A stretch of DNA of 24,070 nucleotides from Bacteriovoracaceae bacterium (GTDB taxonomy: Bacteria > Bdellovibrionota > Bacteriovoracia > Bacteriovoracales > Bacteriovoracaceae), in assembly GCA_023146355.1 (NCBI GenBank), contig JAGLCH010000109.1, positions 1 to 24,070 of the forward strand. Direction: 5' to 3'. The stretch's first letter is position 1. Every line of letters starts with the position of its first letter. The translations under genes and the position numbers were made by a program. Below the pieces are notes generated by a model. That model did no database searches, was not told the DNA's origin, and saw only the letters and a list, made by a program, of their open reading frames with translations. Shown here one piece after another: positions 6,148-14,238 of this stretch.

Positions 6148-8113
6148 TTTTTTGTTCCTTCTTCTTTCTCTTCGCGGTGGCAGCTCTTTGCTTTTGTAAC
6201 ATGGCGAGGTATTTTGCCTTATCTTCTACTTTGATTTCTGCGTGAAGTTGAGGGTAGTATTTTTCCATATACTTCGTAATGACTGCCTTTGCCACTGGCC
6301 CTCCTGTAGATGAGCCATGACATCCATGCTCTACAGCAATTCCAACTGCAATTTTAGGATCACGCGCTGGAGCATAGGCAACAAAAAGTCCATGGTGGCG
6401 TTGCTTATATGGATTGTCTTCACATTTTGAATAAATTTTATCTGAAGTAAAACGCATAACCTGACTGGTTCCTGTTTTTCCTGCCATCTCGATTCCACGG
6501 CCGCGATGCCACCAAGCTGTTCCCTTACGCTTGTTAACAACTTCATATAATCCACGCTTCACAAGTTTCATTGTTTTATCGCTAATCTTGATTTCGTGTA
6601 CTAACTCTGGATTAGCACGCTCTACAATTTCACCAGAATTTGTAAATACTTCTTTTGTCAGATGTGGACGAAAAAGCTTTCCACCATTAGCAATCGCAGC
6701 ATATGCCATTGTTAACTGTAGTGGAGTGGCAAGAACATACGACTGACCAATTACGCAGGAAAGAGTTTCACCTTTCACCCAAGGTTCACCAGTTCTTTTT
6801 TTCTTCCATGCCTTTGTAGGTATTAGTCCAGTAGTTTCACGAGCTAAAGTAATCTGACTTTTTGAACCAAAGCCTAGAAGACGAGCATATTTAGCTAGAA
6901 TATCAATGTCCATTTTAGTAGCAATTTTATAGAAGAAAACATCACATGACTCGCGAAGGGCCTTAACAATTTTAACCTTCCCGTGTCCATGCTTTTTCCA
7001 ACAATGAAACCTTCGTCTCCCAAGTCTAAACCATCCAGGACATTTAACCTCAAAGTCTTCATCTATAATCCCCTCCTCTAAGGCGGCGATTGCAGTAATT
7101 GTCTTAAAAGTCGATCCAGGCATATAGTGATCTTGAATTGCCTTATTTCGTAGAGGCAAACGGGTATCCTCTCTAAGTTCCTTCCAGTACTTACTTGTGA
7201 TTCCACGACTGAACTGTGACGGGTCAAAACTAGGCCTCGACACCATGGCCAAAACTTCACCATTTTGAACATCAACGGCAACCACACTTCCAACATGATC
7301 TTTAGCCGCAAGTGCATTAAAGGCAACAACTTGTAAATCACGATCGATAGTAAGTCGTATATTATTACCAGGCTTAGCTGGTGTACTTTCGATTCCCTTA
7401 AATAGATGATCATCATCCATATGGCGCTTCATACGGCCATAGGCATCAACCTCCATAAATTGGTGTCCGTCATCACCCCGTAGTCGAAGGTCAAATTGCT
7501 CCTCAATTCCGGCCTGCCCAATAAAATCTCCGAGCTTATAGTGATACTTATCCCTTTTGCGGTATTTCGGCAGCTGGGTCTTGGAAATTTCAGAAATATA
7601 GCCGAGTACGTGGCCGCCAATATCTTTATCCATATACTCACGACTTATAAATGACTGGACGCTAACGCCTGGCATTTTTGCACTTTCAGTTTCAATGATG
7701 GCAACTTCTCGCCGAGAAATATTCTTTTTTACAATAACTGGGCGATATTTTGCCTGAACTCTAAACTTTTTAAGTATTTTCTGTATATTGCCTTTTTTCA
7801 AATCTAAAATATCTGAAAGCTTCGCAATAGTTTGCTTTTTGTTTGATAGATACTGAGGTGTAATTATTGCATCAAATCGAGGAATATTATCTACCATAAG
7901 CTGGTTATTTCGACTAAAGACCATGCCTCTAGGCGCTTTAACAATCTCTTTTCTCAATCGATTCTCTTGAGCATATTTATAAAGGAGATCCCCCTTATAG
8001 ATCTGCAAGTACCACAGCCTTGCCATGATAATCGCAAAAGCGATGAATATGATATTTGTAATAGCATCAGCTCGGTGCTTATGTGCCCTTACCAGTTCGT
8101 CTTCACCAAACAT
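6137..8113 (-). CDS. mrdA: Penicillin-binding protein 2 (elongation-specific transpeptidase)
   Basis: A 658-residue class B penicillin-binding protein. One N-terminal transmembrane helix (about 18-38) precedes the pedestal/dimerisation domain (about 55-240, with GGHVLGYISEI) and the transpeptidase domain (about 250-615). The three active-site motifs are visible: STFK with nucleophile S334 and K337, SCD at 389-391, and KTG at 546-548. A Cys/His cluster (C358, H370, C371, H375) lies where some PBP2 proteins bind zinc. The last 35 residues form a highly basic, Lys-rich tail. It crosslinks the glycan made by RodA. Its start overlaps the mreD stop as TAATG, and rodA overlaps its end. Confidence 0.96.
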   Translation of the reverse strand: MFGEDELVRAHKHRADAITNIIFIAFAIIMARLWYLQIYKGDLLYKYAQENRLRKEIVKAPRGMVFSRNNQLMVDNIPRFDAIITPQYLSNKKQTIAKLSDILDLKKGNIQKILKKFRVQAKYRPVIVKKNISRREVAIIETESAKMPGVSVQSFISREYMDKDIGGHVLGYISEISKTQLPKYRKRDKYHYKLGDFIGQAGIEEQFDLRLRGDDGHQFMEVDAYGRMKRHMDDDHLFKGIESTPAKPGNNIRLTIDRDLQVVAFNALAAKDHVGSVVAVDVQNGEVLAMVSRPSFDPSQFSRGITSKYWKELREDTRLPLRNKAIQDHYMPGSTFKTITAIAALEEGIIDEDFEVKCPGWFRLGRRRFHCWKKHGHGKVKIVKALRESCDVFFYKIATKMDIDILAKYARLLGFGSKSQITLARETTGLIPTKAWKKKRTGEPWVKGETLSCVIGQSYVLATPLQLTMAYAAIANGGKLFRPHLTKEVFTNSGEIVERANPELVHEIKISDKTMKLVKRGLYEVVNKRKGTAWWHRGRGIEMAGKTGTSQVMRFTSDKIYSKCEDNPYKQRHHGLFVAYAPARDPKIAVGIAVEHGCHGSSTGGPVAKAVITKYMEKYYPQLHAEIKVEDKAKYLAMLQKQRAATAKRKKKEQKNVE

Positions 8114-8646
8114 TAAACCTCATCTCCCAAAGAACCACCTCTTCCAAGACTCCAAATTTTATCTAGGATAGAGAAGAAGAAAGGAGCAATAAATGAAATT
8201 ATTAAGCTCTCAGGAATGAAGCGCCAAAGTTTGCCAATAAGGTAGCTGACATCTCCAGATTTTATGTAGATCAATACGGCAACAATAAGAAACCAGATCA
8301 TCTGAAAAATTTGTGTCACAAAGCCCGTGACAAAAGAAGAAGAAAAATGAAGTAGGTCTCTAAGATAAGAAACAATCATCCACACAATAATACCTGCAAC
8401 TGTTCCCATGGCCCATCCTTCTAGGGTGAAGAATGAGTGTGCATACTGAGTGAGCAAAATCAAAATAGCAAGTGTTGGATGCTCAAGCTTAAATCCCATA
8501 TAAAGAACAATTAAAATATTAAACGGAAGCCTAAAGTTGGTTAGTCCAACGAGTGGAAAGAACGTAGTACAAGCAATGTCGAGGGCCATTAAGAGTAAAA
8601 GAGTTAAAAAATATGATGGAATGATATCAGTAATATTACGTCTCAT
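8113..8646 (-). CDS. mreD: MreD, rod shape-determining membrane protein
   Basis: A 177-residue, highly hydrophobic protein with about five transmembrane segments, assigned to MreD from its size, topology and position between mreC and mrdA. MreD is an inner-membrane partner of MreC in the elongasome. Sequence conservation in this family is low, so context carries much of the call. The start overlaps the mreC stop as TAATG, with GGAGGGGG just upstream inside mreC, and its own stop overlaps the mrdA start in the same way. Confidence 0.88.
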   Translation of the reverse strand: MRRNITDIIPSYFLTLLLLMALDIACTTFFPLVGLTNFRLPFNILIVLYMGFKLEHPTLAILILLTQYAHSFFTLEGWAMGTVAGIIVWMIVSYLRDLLHFSSSFVTGFVTQIFQMIWFLIVAVLIYIKSGDVSYLIGKLWRFIPESLIISFIAPFFFSILDKIWSLGRGGSLGDEV

Positions 8647-9530
8647 TACTTACCCCCTCCTGTAGTCGGATTATCTAAAGCTTCCCACTCCTTAATTTTT
8701 TTACTATTGCCTGGAGAGACAAGAACAATGACCTCTTCGAGTCGACTAAAATTAACGGATGGAACAATCTCAATGTTTTGTGAAATCCCGTAACTTTCAC
8801 GTTCAATTTGAGCTACGTATCCAACCCTGATCCCTTTAGGGAATACATTTCCAAGCCCAGAAGTCAGAACAAGATCATTAAGCTCAACGGGTTCGGTTCT
8901 GGTAACATATTTCATACTACAGCGCTGTTTAGACATCCCTTCAATTATTCCGTGGGACCTAGTTCGTTCAACAATTCCATCAATACGAGTATTAGCATCT
9001 AAAATGGTTACAATATCAGCAAAGTGCTCAGTTAGACGGTAAACGTACCCTACGAGCCCTTCTGATGTGACTACAGTTGACTGGAGGAGAATTCCGTCAG
9101 ATGCACCTTTATTAATTCTTAGAGATTTAAAATTACTAGAGGCATCCCAAGCGACAATCTGCGCTAGGACACGCTTTCGCTTAATCTCCTGACCAAACTG
9201 AAGAAGCTCCTTGAGGCGAGCATTCTCCTTGGCAACCTCAGTAAAGCGAAAAAGTTCACTTTGAAGATTTGCAATTTCTTTGGTTAGGTCACGATTCTTC
9301 TGACTTGCATTCAAATTGGCCACATAATCATCAAAAAATGAGCCTGCACCTCGTTTCATTGAGGATACTCCTGTCTGAACGGGTGCGAGTGAGTCAATCA
9401 TAAAACGTTCAAAGGCCGATGTTTCATCAAACGGTGGTCGCTCTCTGGAAACACAGAATAGAGAAAAACCTAATACAACAACATTTATCGCTACTTTCCA
9501 CCGGTAGTTTTCATCTTCGAGAATTCTCAA
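8646..9530 (-). CDS. mreC: MreC, rod shape-determining protein
   Basis: A 294-residue bitopic protein with the MreC layout: a short cytoplasmic N-terminus, one transmembrane helix (about 13-28), a periplasmic coiled coil (about 75-115, ending NARLKELL) and a beta-rich C-terminal domain (about 118-275). The latter shows the usual VAWDASSNFKSLRINKGASDGI segment in slightly varied form and DLVLTSGLGNVFPKGIRVG. MreC links PBP2 to the elongation complex. The start is TTG 9530 with AAGGGG 7 bases upstream; no better in-frame ATG exists nearby. It is the first gene of its operon, and no mreB lies beside it: the upstream neighbour is the divergent ppiD. Confidence 0.94.
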   Translation of the reverse strand: MRILEDENYRWKVAINVVVLGFSLFCVSRERPPFDETSAFERFMIDSLAPVQTGVSSMKRGAGSFFDDYVANLNASQKNRDLTKEIANLQSELFRFTEVAKENARLKELLQFGQEIKRKRVLAQIVAWDASSNFKSLRINKGASDGILLQSTVVTSEGLVGYVYRLTEHFADIVTILDANTRIDGIVERTRSHGIIEGMSKQRCSMKYVTRTEPVELNDLVLTSGLGNVFPKGIRVGYVAQIERESYGISQNIEIVPSVNFSRLEEVIVLVSPGNSKKIKEWEALDNPTTGGGK

Positions 9531-9668
9531 GAATAATCCCCTTCCTATTTAAGAAAAAATATTTTAACAGCGCACAAAAGCACGCACCGCACAGTAGATA
9601 ATATATCTGTACTAAAACTCTAAACTAAAAGCTTCGTAACTGCCAATAATCTTTACGGATTCTTCTAC

Positions 9669-9696
9669 TTGTTTTACCCTTTTAGAGGAATAATCT
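9669..9696 (+). promoter_or_regulatory. Possible promoter of the ppiD-ferredoxin pair
   Basis: TTGTTT (9669-9674) and TAATCT (9691-9696) are 16 bases apart on the plus strand, about 25 bases before the ppiD start at 9720. This would give a short leader. It is a moderate match in an AT-rich gap. The same 189-base gap must also hold the divergent mreC promoter, which I could not place with confidence. Confidence 0.3.
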
Positions 9697-9719
9697 CTAT
9701 TTTCAACGAGGATGAAATA

Positions 9720-11216
9720 ATGTCGAGTAACTCAACTAAAAAAGCATCAGGAATTTTTGCAACCCTGCTCATCGGAATGATTGTTGTATCATTTATGTTC
9801 GGTGGATACGACAGTATGCGCTCAACACCAGATACAATTGCAAAAGTCGGAAACCAGTCAATTAAAGTATCAGAGTATCAAGAAGAGCTAGAGCGCCAGC
9901 AAAACTTTTTTAGATCATACTACAATGGTGGCAACCCGCTAACCCGCAAGCAAATAGAACAGTTTGGCATCAAGCAAAATGCAATGAAGTCTCTTATCGC
10001 GACTAAGCTTAAGCTTATTGTTGGAGAAAATGTTGGTGTTTTCATTGGCGATAATCAAGTACAGCAAGAAGTCATGGACTACTCGGAACCTGGAAAGGAT
10101 AATAAGCCGCAGAAAATCTTCCATACAAATGGACAGTTTGATATTGTGAAATACAAGTCCCTTCTTGGAAACTCTAGACGCTTTTCACCAGCTTCTTTTG
10201 AAGATATGATCCGCTCTAAGCTTGAAGTCAAAGAAGCAAGCAGAATTTTTGGAGCTCTACCTGTTTCGAACACATATGCAAAAGAATATACGCGACTCAA
10301 ATCAGAAGCTATTGCAGTTGATGCTGTTAGCATTCAACCAAAGTCTCTCTCTAAGTATATAGTCATCTCAAATAAAGAAATTACAGAATACCTTGCAGAA
10401 GAAATGAACATAAAGAGAGTTAAGGCAGTTTTTAAAGAGAGAAAACCAAAGCTCGACAAACCAGCTCAAGTCAAAGCAAGACATATTCTCTTTGCAAAAG
10501 ATACGAAAAATAAGATTTCTATTGCGGACCTTAGAAAAAAACTAACAAAGAAAAACTTTGAATCAATGGCAAAGAAATACTCTGAAGAGCCAAATGCAAA
10601 TAAGTCAGGTGGAAGCCTCGGATGGTTTGGTAAGGGAAAAATGGTACCTGAATTTGAAAAAATAGCATTTTCAATGAAACCAGGACAAATATCACTTCCA
10701 CTCACTACCAAATTTGGAACCCATGTAATTCTCGTTGAAGCAAAAAGAGCTGCGACAGTAGCTAAATTTAATTCACATAAAAAAAGTATTGCTACAGAGC
10801 AGATTCGAAAGAATAAAGGAAAGGACTCTGAGAAGCTTCTTAAGAAGCTGATGGCGAAAGTACAAATGTTACTTAAATCGAAGAATACCAAAGCTGTTAA
10901 AAAACTTGCAAAGAAATACGGTCTTAATTTTGAAAAAAACCAGATGGTAAGTAAGCTTGAGCGATCTGCTGGAAATATCAGCTTTAAAGCAGAGCAAGTT
11001 GAAGAGCTTTTCGAGAAAAATAATGGCGCTTTATTTGTATTTGATAAAGATCCAATGGAAGTTGTGATTGCGATGACAAAAGGCAATGCAAAGAAGGAAG
11101 TAAACTTCGCCAGTGAGAAAAAGATGTTAGCAAATGCTCTTCGCTCAAAACTACAAAAAGAAGTTACGGACCAACTAGAAGAAGAGGTTGGATATAAAAT
11201 TTACGGTGAGCTTTAA
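9720..11216 (+). CDS. ppiD: PpiD/SurA-type periplasmic peptidyl-prolyl isomerase
   Basis: A 498-residue membrane-anchored foldase. A short cytoplasmic N-terminus and one transmembrane helix (about 10-28) are followed by a SurA-N-like chaperone region (about 38-240) and a parvulin domain (about 250-342: VKARHILF, FESMAKKYSEE, GGSLGWFGKGKMVPEFEKIAF, TKFGTHVILVE). A Lys-rich C-terminal region follows. It probably helps fold envelope proteins leaving the Sec translocon. The start is ATG 9720, with GAGGA at 9708-9712; an in-frame TTG at 9669 has no ribosome-binding site and overlaps a possible promoter. It is shorter than E. coli PpiD and has a single parvulin domain. The ferredoxin start overlaps its stop (TAATG). 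Confidence 0.88.
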   Translation: MSSNSTKKASGIFATLLIGMIVVSFMFGGYDSMRSTPDTIAKVGNQSIKVSEYQEELERQQNFFRSYYNGGNPLTRKQIEQFGIKQNAMKSLIATKLKLIVGENVGVFIGDNQVQQEVMDYSEPGKDNKPQKIFHTNGQFDIVKYKSLLGNSRRFSPASFEDMIRSKLEVKEASRIFGALPVSNTYAKEYTRLKSEAIAVDAVSIQPKSLSKYIVISNKEITEYLAEEMNIKRVKAVFKERKPKLDKPAQVKARHILFAKDTKNKISIADLRKKLTKKNFESMAKKYSEEPNANKSGGSLGWFGKGKMVPEFEKIAFSMKPGQISLPLTTKFGTHVILVEAKRAATVAKFNSHKKSIATEQIRKNKGKDSEKLLKKLMAKVQMLLKSKNTKAVKKLAKKYGLNFEKNQMVSKLERSAGNISFKAEQVEELFEKNNGALFVFDKDPMEVVIAMTKGNAKKEVNFASEKKMLANALRSKLQKEVTDQLEEEVGYKIYGEL

Positions 11217-11446
11217 TGTCTAATAAGCTAAGTAAAACATTGGGGTCAGTAAATGGCCCTTACTATGTAGATACAAACTGTATAGCCTGTGGAGTTTGTA
11301 TCGTTGACGCCCCAGGCTTTATTGTAATGAATGAAGGCGAAGGGTTTGCTTACTTTTCCAAGCAACCAAAAAGTAAAACAGAATTGATGATGTGCGAAGA
11401 GGCGATAATAGCCTGCCCTGTTGAATCAATTGGAAATGATGGTTAA
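11216..11446 (+). CDS. Small single-cluster ferredoxin
   Basis: A 76-residue protein. C22, C25 and C28 form the CxxCxxC motif in CIACGVC, and C67 followed by Pro gives the distal ligand of a single 4Fe-4S cluster. A further C60 could form a disulfide, as in some monocluster ferredoxins. It is a cytoplasmic electron carrier; the redox partner is unknown. Translation is coupled to ppiD through the TAATG overlap, an unexpected pairing with an envelope foldase. A terminator follows 24 bases after its stop. Confidence 0.9.
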   Translation: MSNKLSKTLGSVNGPYYVDTNCIACGVCIVDAPGFIVMNEGEGFAYFSKQPKSKTELMMCEEAIIACPVESIGNDG

Positions 11447-11470
11447 TTAAATTCTATTAAAATTTCTAAT

Positions 11471-11501
11471 AAAAAATGCCACTCTTTCGAGTGGCATTTT
11501 T
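11471..11501. terminator. Bidirectional rho-independent terminator
   Basis: A 9-base stem (ATGCCACTC / GAGTGGCAT) with a TTTC loop is flanked by A-runs on the left and T-runs on the right, so each strand presents a GC-containing hairpin followed by U. It lies between the convergent ferredoxin and flgE genes and can end both transcripts. Confidence 0.92.
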
Positions 11502-11533
11502 GTACTTACAATATGTGGATTATTTTATATCAA

Positions 11534-12814
11534 TTATCTCTTGATATTAATGACTTCTTCTAGCATTTGATCTGCCGTTTTAATTGTCTTAGCATTTGCT
11601 TGGAAGTTTCTTTGTGTTGTCATAAGAGCAACAAATTCACTTGCAAGGTCTACGTTTGAAAGCTCAATAGACTTAGAGAGAACCTCTCCACGCCCACCTT
11701 CAACGGGCTTTCCATAAGCGGCTTGACCAGATGATCTACTTGATTTCATCAAGTTTTTACCAACCTTGAAAAGTCCTTCGTTGTTCTCAAACTTCGCTAC
11801 TGCCATCTGTCCAAGATTCTTTGATGTACCATTATTATATACAGCTGTTAGAATTCCGTGGTCATTGAATGATAAAGAAGTAAGAGTTGCTGCTGAAGTA
11901 CCATCTTGAGTGTGACGAGATACTGAAGAGTCAGATCCGTACTGAGTAGCTAAATTAATTCCAGTTCCACCCTCAGACATTGTTTTTCCAAATGTGAAGT
12001 TAATCTTCTGGCCTGGAGCGGCACCTTTATTGAAGTTAAAAGAGTTATTTCCTTCTATTACCTGGTTAAGCTGACCCTTGTCATTAAACTGCATTGTACC
12101 AGTGGCCATTTCGATTAGCTTTCCTTCAGTTCCACCTTCAGCATCCTTCCCATCGACTACAGCGTGATAATTCCATTTATTATTTTCGGCCTTATTGAAA
12201 TATAGCGTCACTAGTCTTGGAGCTCCAACATTGTCATAAACAGTTACAGCATTTGAGAAGCTTGAAGTTTTGTCTGGTTTTTCAAGGTTAAACTCTTTGA
12301 TCATCTCTCTAGAATCTAGATTCATCATCATTTCAACTTCAGATGATGCAATTGCAGGAGTGTGGGTCGACCCAAGTCTAAGTGGGTCCATCTTAGTTGT
12401 AATTTCGCCTTCTTCATTAGCTTGGAACCCTAGAACCTTATAGCTGTCAGAGGTTACAAGAAAACCTTCTTTATCAAAGTGGAAAGATCCATCTCTTGAG
12501 AATCCACGTCCAAATGGTGCATCGATTGGAAAAAAACCATCACCGTTGATAGCAAGGTCAGTAACGTTATCCGTTCTTGAAATATTACCTTGAGTATACA
12601 TTGCTTTAATGTGAGCAAGCTTTGTACCGGCGCCAAATTGATCGCCGCCGTCAATACCTTTAAGTGAAGTTGCCAGTACGTCTTGAAATTCGGCACGAGA
12701 TGCCTTGAAACCTGTCGTTCCTGCGTTAGAAATGTTATCACCGATAATCGTCATCCCGCCGCCAGCAGCAGCAAGACCAGATACACCAACGTTAAACGCG
12801 CCTAAAATACTCAT
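11534..12814 (-). CDS. flgE: Flagellar hook protein FlgE
   Basis: A 426-residue rod/hook/filament-family protein. It has the N-terminal axial motif (GVSGLAAAGGGMTIIGDNISNAGTTGFKASRAEF in slightly varied form, residues 10-43), the DLAINGDGFF segment (about 85-95) and a C-terminal helix with SNVDLASEFVALMTTQRNFQANAKTI. FlgE subunits build the flexible hook outside the outer membrane and are exported by the flagellar type III system. ATG 12814 has an excellent AGGAGG site. It is the last gene of the flagellar cluster but lies behind a 137-base gap with its own candidate promoter and a possible structured leader, so it may be controlled separately. Confidence 0.96.
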   Translation of the reverse strand: MSILGAFNVGVSGLAAAGGGMTIIGDNISNAGTTGFKASRAEFQDVLATSLKGIDGGDQFGAGTKLAHIKAMYTQGNISRTDNVTDLAINGDGFFPIDAPFGRGFSRDGSFHFDKEGFLVTSDSYKVLGFQANEEGEITTKMDPLRLGSTHTPAIASSEVEMMMNLDSREMIKEFNLEKPDKTSSFSNAVTVYDNVGAPRLVTLYFNKAENNKWNYHAVVDGKDAEGGTEGKLIEMATGTMQFNDKGQLNQVIEGNNSFNFNKGAAPGQKINFTFGKTMSEGGTGINLATQYGSDSSVSRHTQDGTSAATLTSLSFNDHGILTAVYNNGTSKNLGQMAVAKFENNEGLFKVGKNLMKSSRSSGQAAYGKPVEGGRGEVLSKSIELSNVDLASEFVALMTTQRNFQANAKTIKTADQMLEEVINIKR

Positions 12815-12848
12815 ACGTCCCTCCTAGACCAATGTAAGTACATTTGTC

Positions 12849-12924
12849 GTCACGTCTAGTGCAATCGATAACTACAGATCTCTTGCAAAGCCTCCGGAAA
12901 GGACCAGCTTTTTCATTACGTGAC
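12849..12924 (-). promoter_or_regulatory. Candidate structured leader RNA of flgE
   Basis: On the minus strand, GTCACGT (12918-12924) can pair with ACGTGAC (12849-12855), closing a 76-base element. Inside are two further stems: AAAGC/GCTTT (12907-12911 with 12887-12891, with an inner TCC/GGA) and TGCAA/TTGCA (12883-12887 with 12860-12864; one base is shared with the previous stem). Together they resemble a three-way junction. GTCCTTTC at 12897-12904 could instead pair with GGAGGGAC (12817-12824), the flgE ribosome-binding site, over eight bases including two G-U pairs. No known riboswitch class is recognised. Visual folding only. Confidence 0.45.
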
Positions 12925-12933
12925 TAATAAAAT

Positions 12934-12962
12934 TTTATAAAACAGCAGTGTCTAATCCACAA
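12934..12962 (-). promoter_or_regulatory. Possible flgE promoter
   Basis: TTGTGG (12957-12962) and TATAAA (12934-12939) are 17 bases apart on the minus strand. The -10 is close to consensus, the -35 partial. Transcription would begin at about the 5' edge of the candidate structured leader, which supports the reading. The -35 overlaps the end of the preceding gene. Confidence 0.38.
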
Positions 12963-13374
12963 ACACTGTTGAGTCAATTTTTGTAAAAACGTTCGACCCC
13001 ATATTCTCTTTATCAATTGCTGTCACAACTTTATTGTTGGCAACATCGACAATATAGGCCGCGTTTTTAGTGATTACCAGTGAGTCTTTACCACCCTTCT
13101 CTTTAAGCTTTTGAATAGCATCTTTGATCTTAAAGAACTCATCACCATTAACGGAGAGATTTCTCTCCTTCATTCTTCGAGCTGCATGAATGGATAAATT
13201 AATCCCATGCTTCTCTCCTACACTCTTTACTTCTTTTTCTAGTAGGCCTTTAAACTCTATCGCTTTTTTTTTCGATTCCTTGGAACCATTGAGACGATTA
13301 GTTAGATCAACTTCCTTTTGCCCAGGAACTTTTGAGACATTTGGAATTAATAAATTGTTGATCTGCTTTGCCAT
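12952..13374 (-). CDS. Flagellar operon protein of the TIGR02530 type
   Basis: A 140-residue soluble protein, recognised from the family's SIHAARRMKERNL segment (61-73), the EKGGKDSLVITKNAAYIVDV region (about 92-111) and the C-terminal VVTAIDKENMGSNVFTKID block (about 116-134). This family is found between flgD and flgE in many flagellar operons, exactly as here. Its role is not established; a part in hook assembly or regulation is inferred from position. ATG 13374 has AGGA upstream, and the gene begins 18 bases after flgD. Confidence 0.85.
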   Translation of the reverse strand: MAKQINNLLIPNVSKVPGQKEVDLTNRLNGSKESKKKAIEFKGLLEKEVKSVGEKHGINLSIHAARRMKERNLSVNGDEFFKIKDAIQKLKEKGGKDSLVITKNAAYIVDVANNKVVTAIDKENMGSNVFTKIDSTVFVD

Positions 13375-13392
13375 TTTTTCCTACTTATATTC

Positions 13393-14238
13393 TTACTGCA
13401 TTTGGCTTACTTGGTCGTAAGACTTTGCTGCCTGTTTTGCAGTAGTCGTATTGGTAGGTCTATTATTCCCTACCAATTGAAAACTATCAACATCTCTAAG
13501 AAAGACACTTTTTTTCCCATCAATTTTTAATATTGTATCGCCGTTTTCAAACGATACACCTGTGACGATTCCAGCAGTCTTTGTTTCACCTGCAAAAGGA
13601 CTCATATTTTCATCCCAAGCATAGACTTGGATCTGATAGTCGCCTTTACCTGCTTTCTTATTATTCGTTGCCATCCCATCCCAATCAACAGACTGACTTC
13701 CCTTCATCATTTGATCAAAATTTAATTGCTGAACTAATTGATTTTTACTGTCCATGACACGAACAATTACTTTCTCTGCATTTTTATTTAATGTAAATGG
13801 AAGCGATATACGATCTTCACCATCAAATTTAAGGCTCGTACCACTGGTAATAATTTTCTTACCAAGGAAACTTGCACCTATATTTTTTGATTCACCCTTC
13901 GCAGCTTCATGGGAAGCTTTCATCATGGTGTTGATATTAGAGAGTTGCTCTAGTTGTGCAAACTGAGCGAGGTCGGCAGCAAACTGCTTTTGATCCATTG
14001 GGTTCATTGGATCCTGATTTTGCATCTGGTGCGCAAGAAGCTTCATAAAACCATCTTTTCCAAGCTGGTTGTGTTTTTTGCGATCGACATACTGTGTAGT
14101 AGTTTTATTTCCAGAAATTCGATTAAGGTAGTCGCCTCTAGATTCATTATTACTTGTTGGAACAGATCCCTTCTTTGGCATCGCAATGCCCCCGAACGGG
14201 TTCTTCCCAATTTGTTGTGGTCTTCCAATACTTGGCAT
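13393..14238 (-). CDS. flgD: Hook-capping protein FlgD
   Basis: A 281-residue protein. An N-terminal extension of about 57 residues, rich in Gly, Asn and Lys, precedes the conserved FlgD segment (about 60-105: FMKLLAHQMQNQDPMNPMD, FAADLAQFAQLEQLSNI). The C-terminal part is beta-rich, with a FlgD Ig-like/FLgD-tudor arrangement (about 120-265). FlgD forms the cap at the growing hook tip under which FlgE subunits are added. The start overlaps the fliK stop as TAATG, so the two are translationally coupled. Confidence 0.94.
   Translation of the reverse strand: MPSIGRPQQIGKNPFGGIAMPKKGSVPTSNNESRGDYLNRISGNKTTTQYVDRKKHNQLGKDGFMKLLAHQMQNQDPMNPMDQKQFAADLAQFAQLEQLSNINTMMKASHEAAKGESKNIGASFLGKKIITSGTSLKFDGEDRISLPFTLNKNAEKVIVRVMDSKNQLVQQLNFDQMMKGSQSVDWDGMATNNKKAGKGDYQIQVYAWDENMSPFAGETKTAGIVTGVSFENGDTILKIDGKKSVFLRDVDSFQLVGNNRPTNTTTAKQAAKSYDQVSQMQ

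Noticed and set aside
6178..6192. Sigma-54-like TGGCAG...TTGCT on the plus strand inside mrdA
   Set aside because: The GG-to-GC distance is one base too short, and it would read antisense into the middle of mrdA with no gene to drive.
9594..9612. Imperfect palindrome AGATA-ATA-TATCT in the mreC-ppiD gap
   Set aside because: Short and AT-only apart from two G/C pairs; such repeats are expected by chance in this AT-rich gap.
10466..11086. A 206-residue open frame on the minus strand opposite ppiD
   Set aside because: It is the antisense shadow of a Lys-rich coding region (Phe/Ser/Leu-rich product), has no ribosome-binding site and lies within a well-supported gene.
12841..12924. c-di-GMP (GEMM) riboswitch before flgE
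   Set aside because: The conserved core sequences of GEMM-I and GEMM-II are absent, so only a generic structured leader is proposed.
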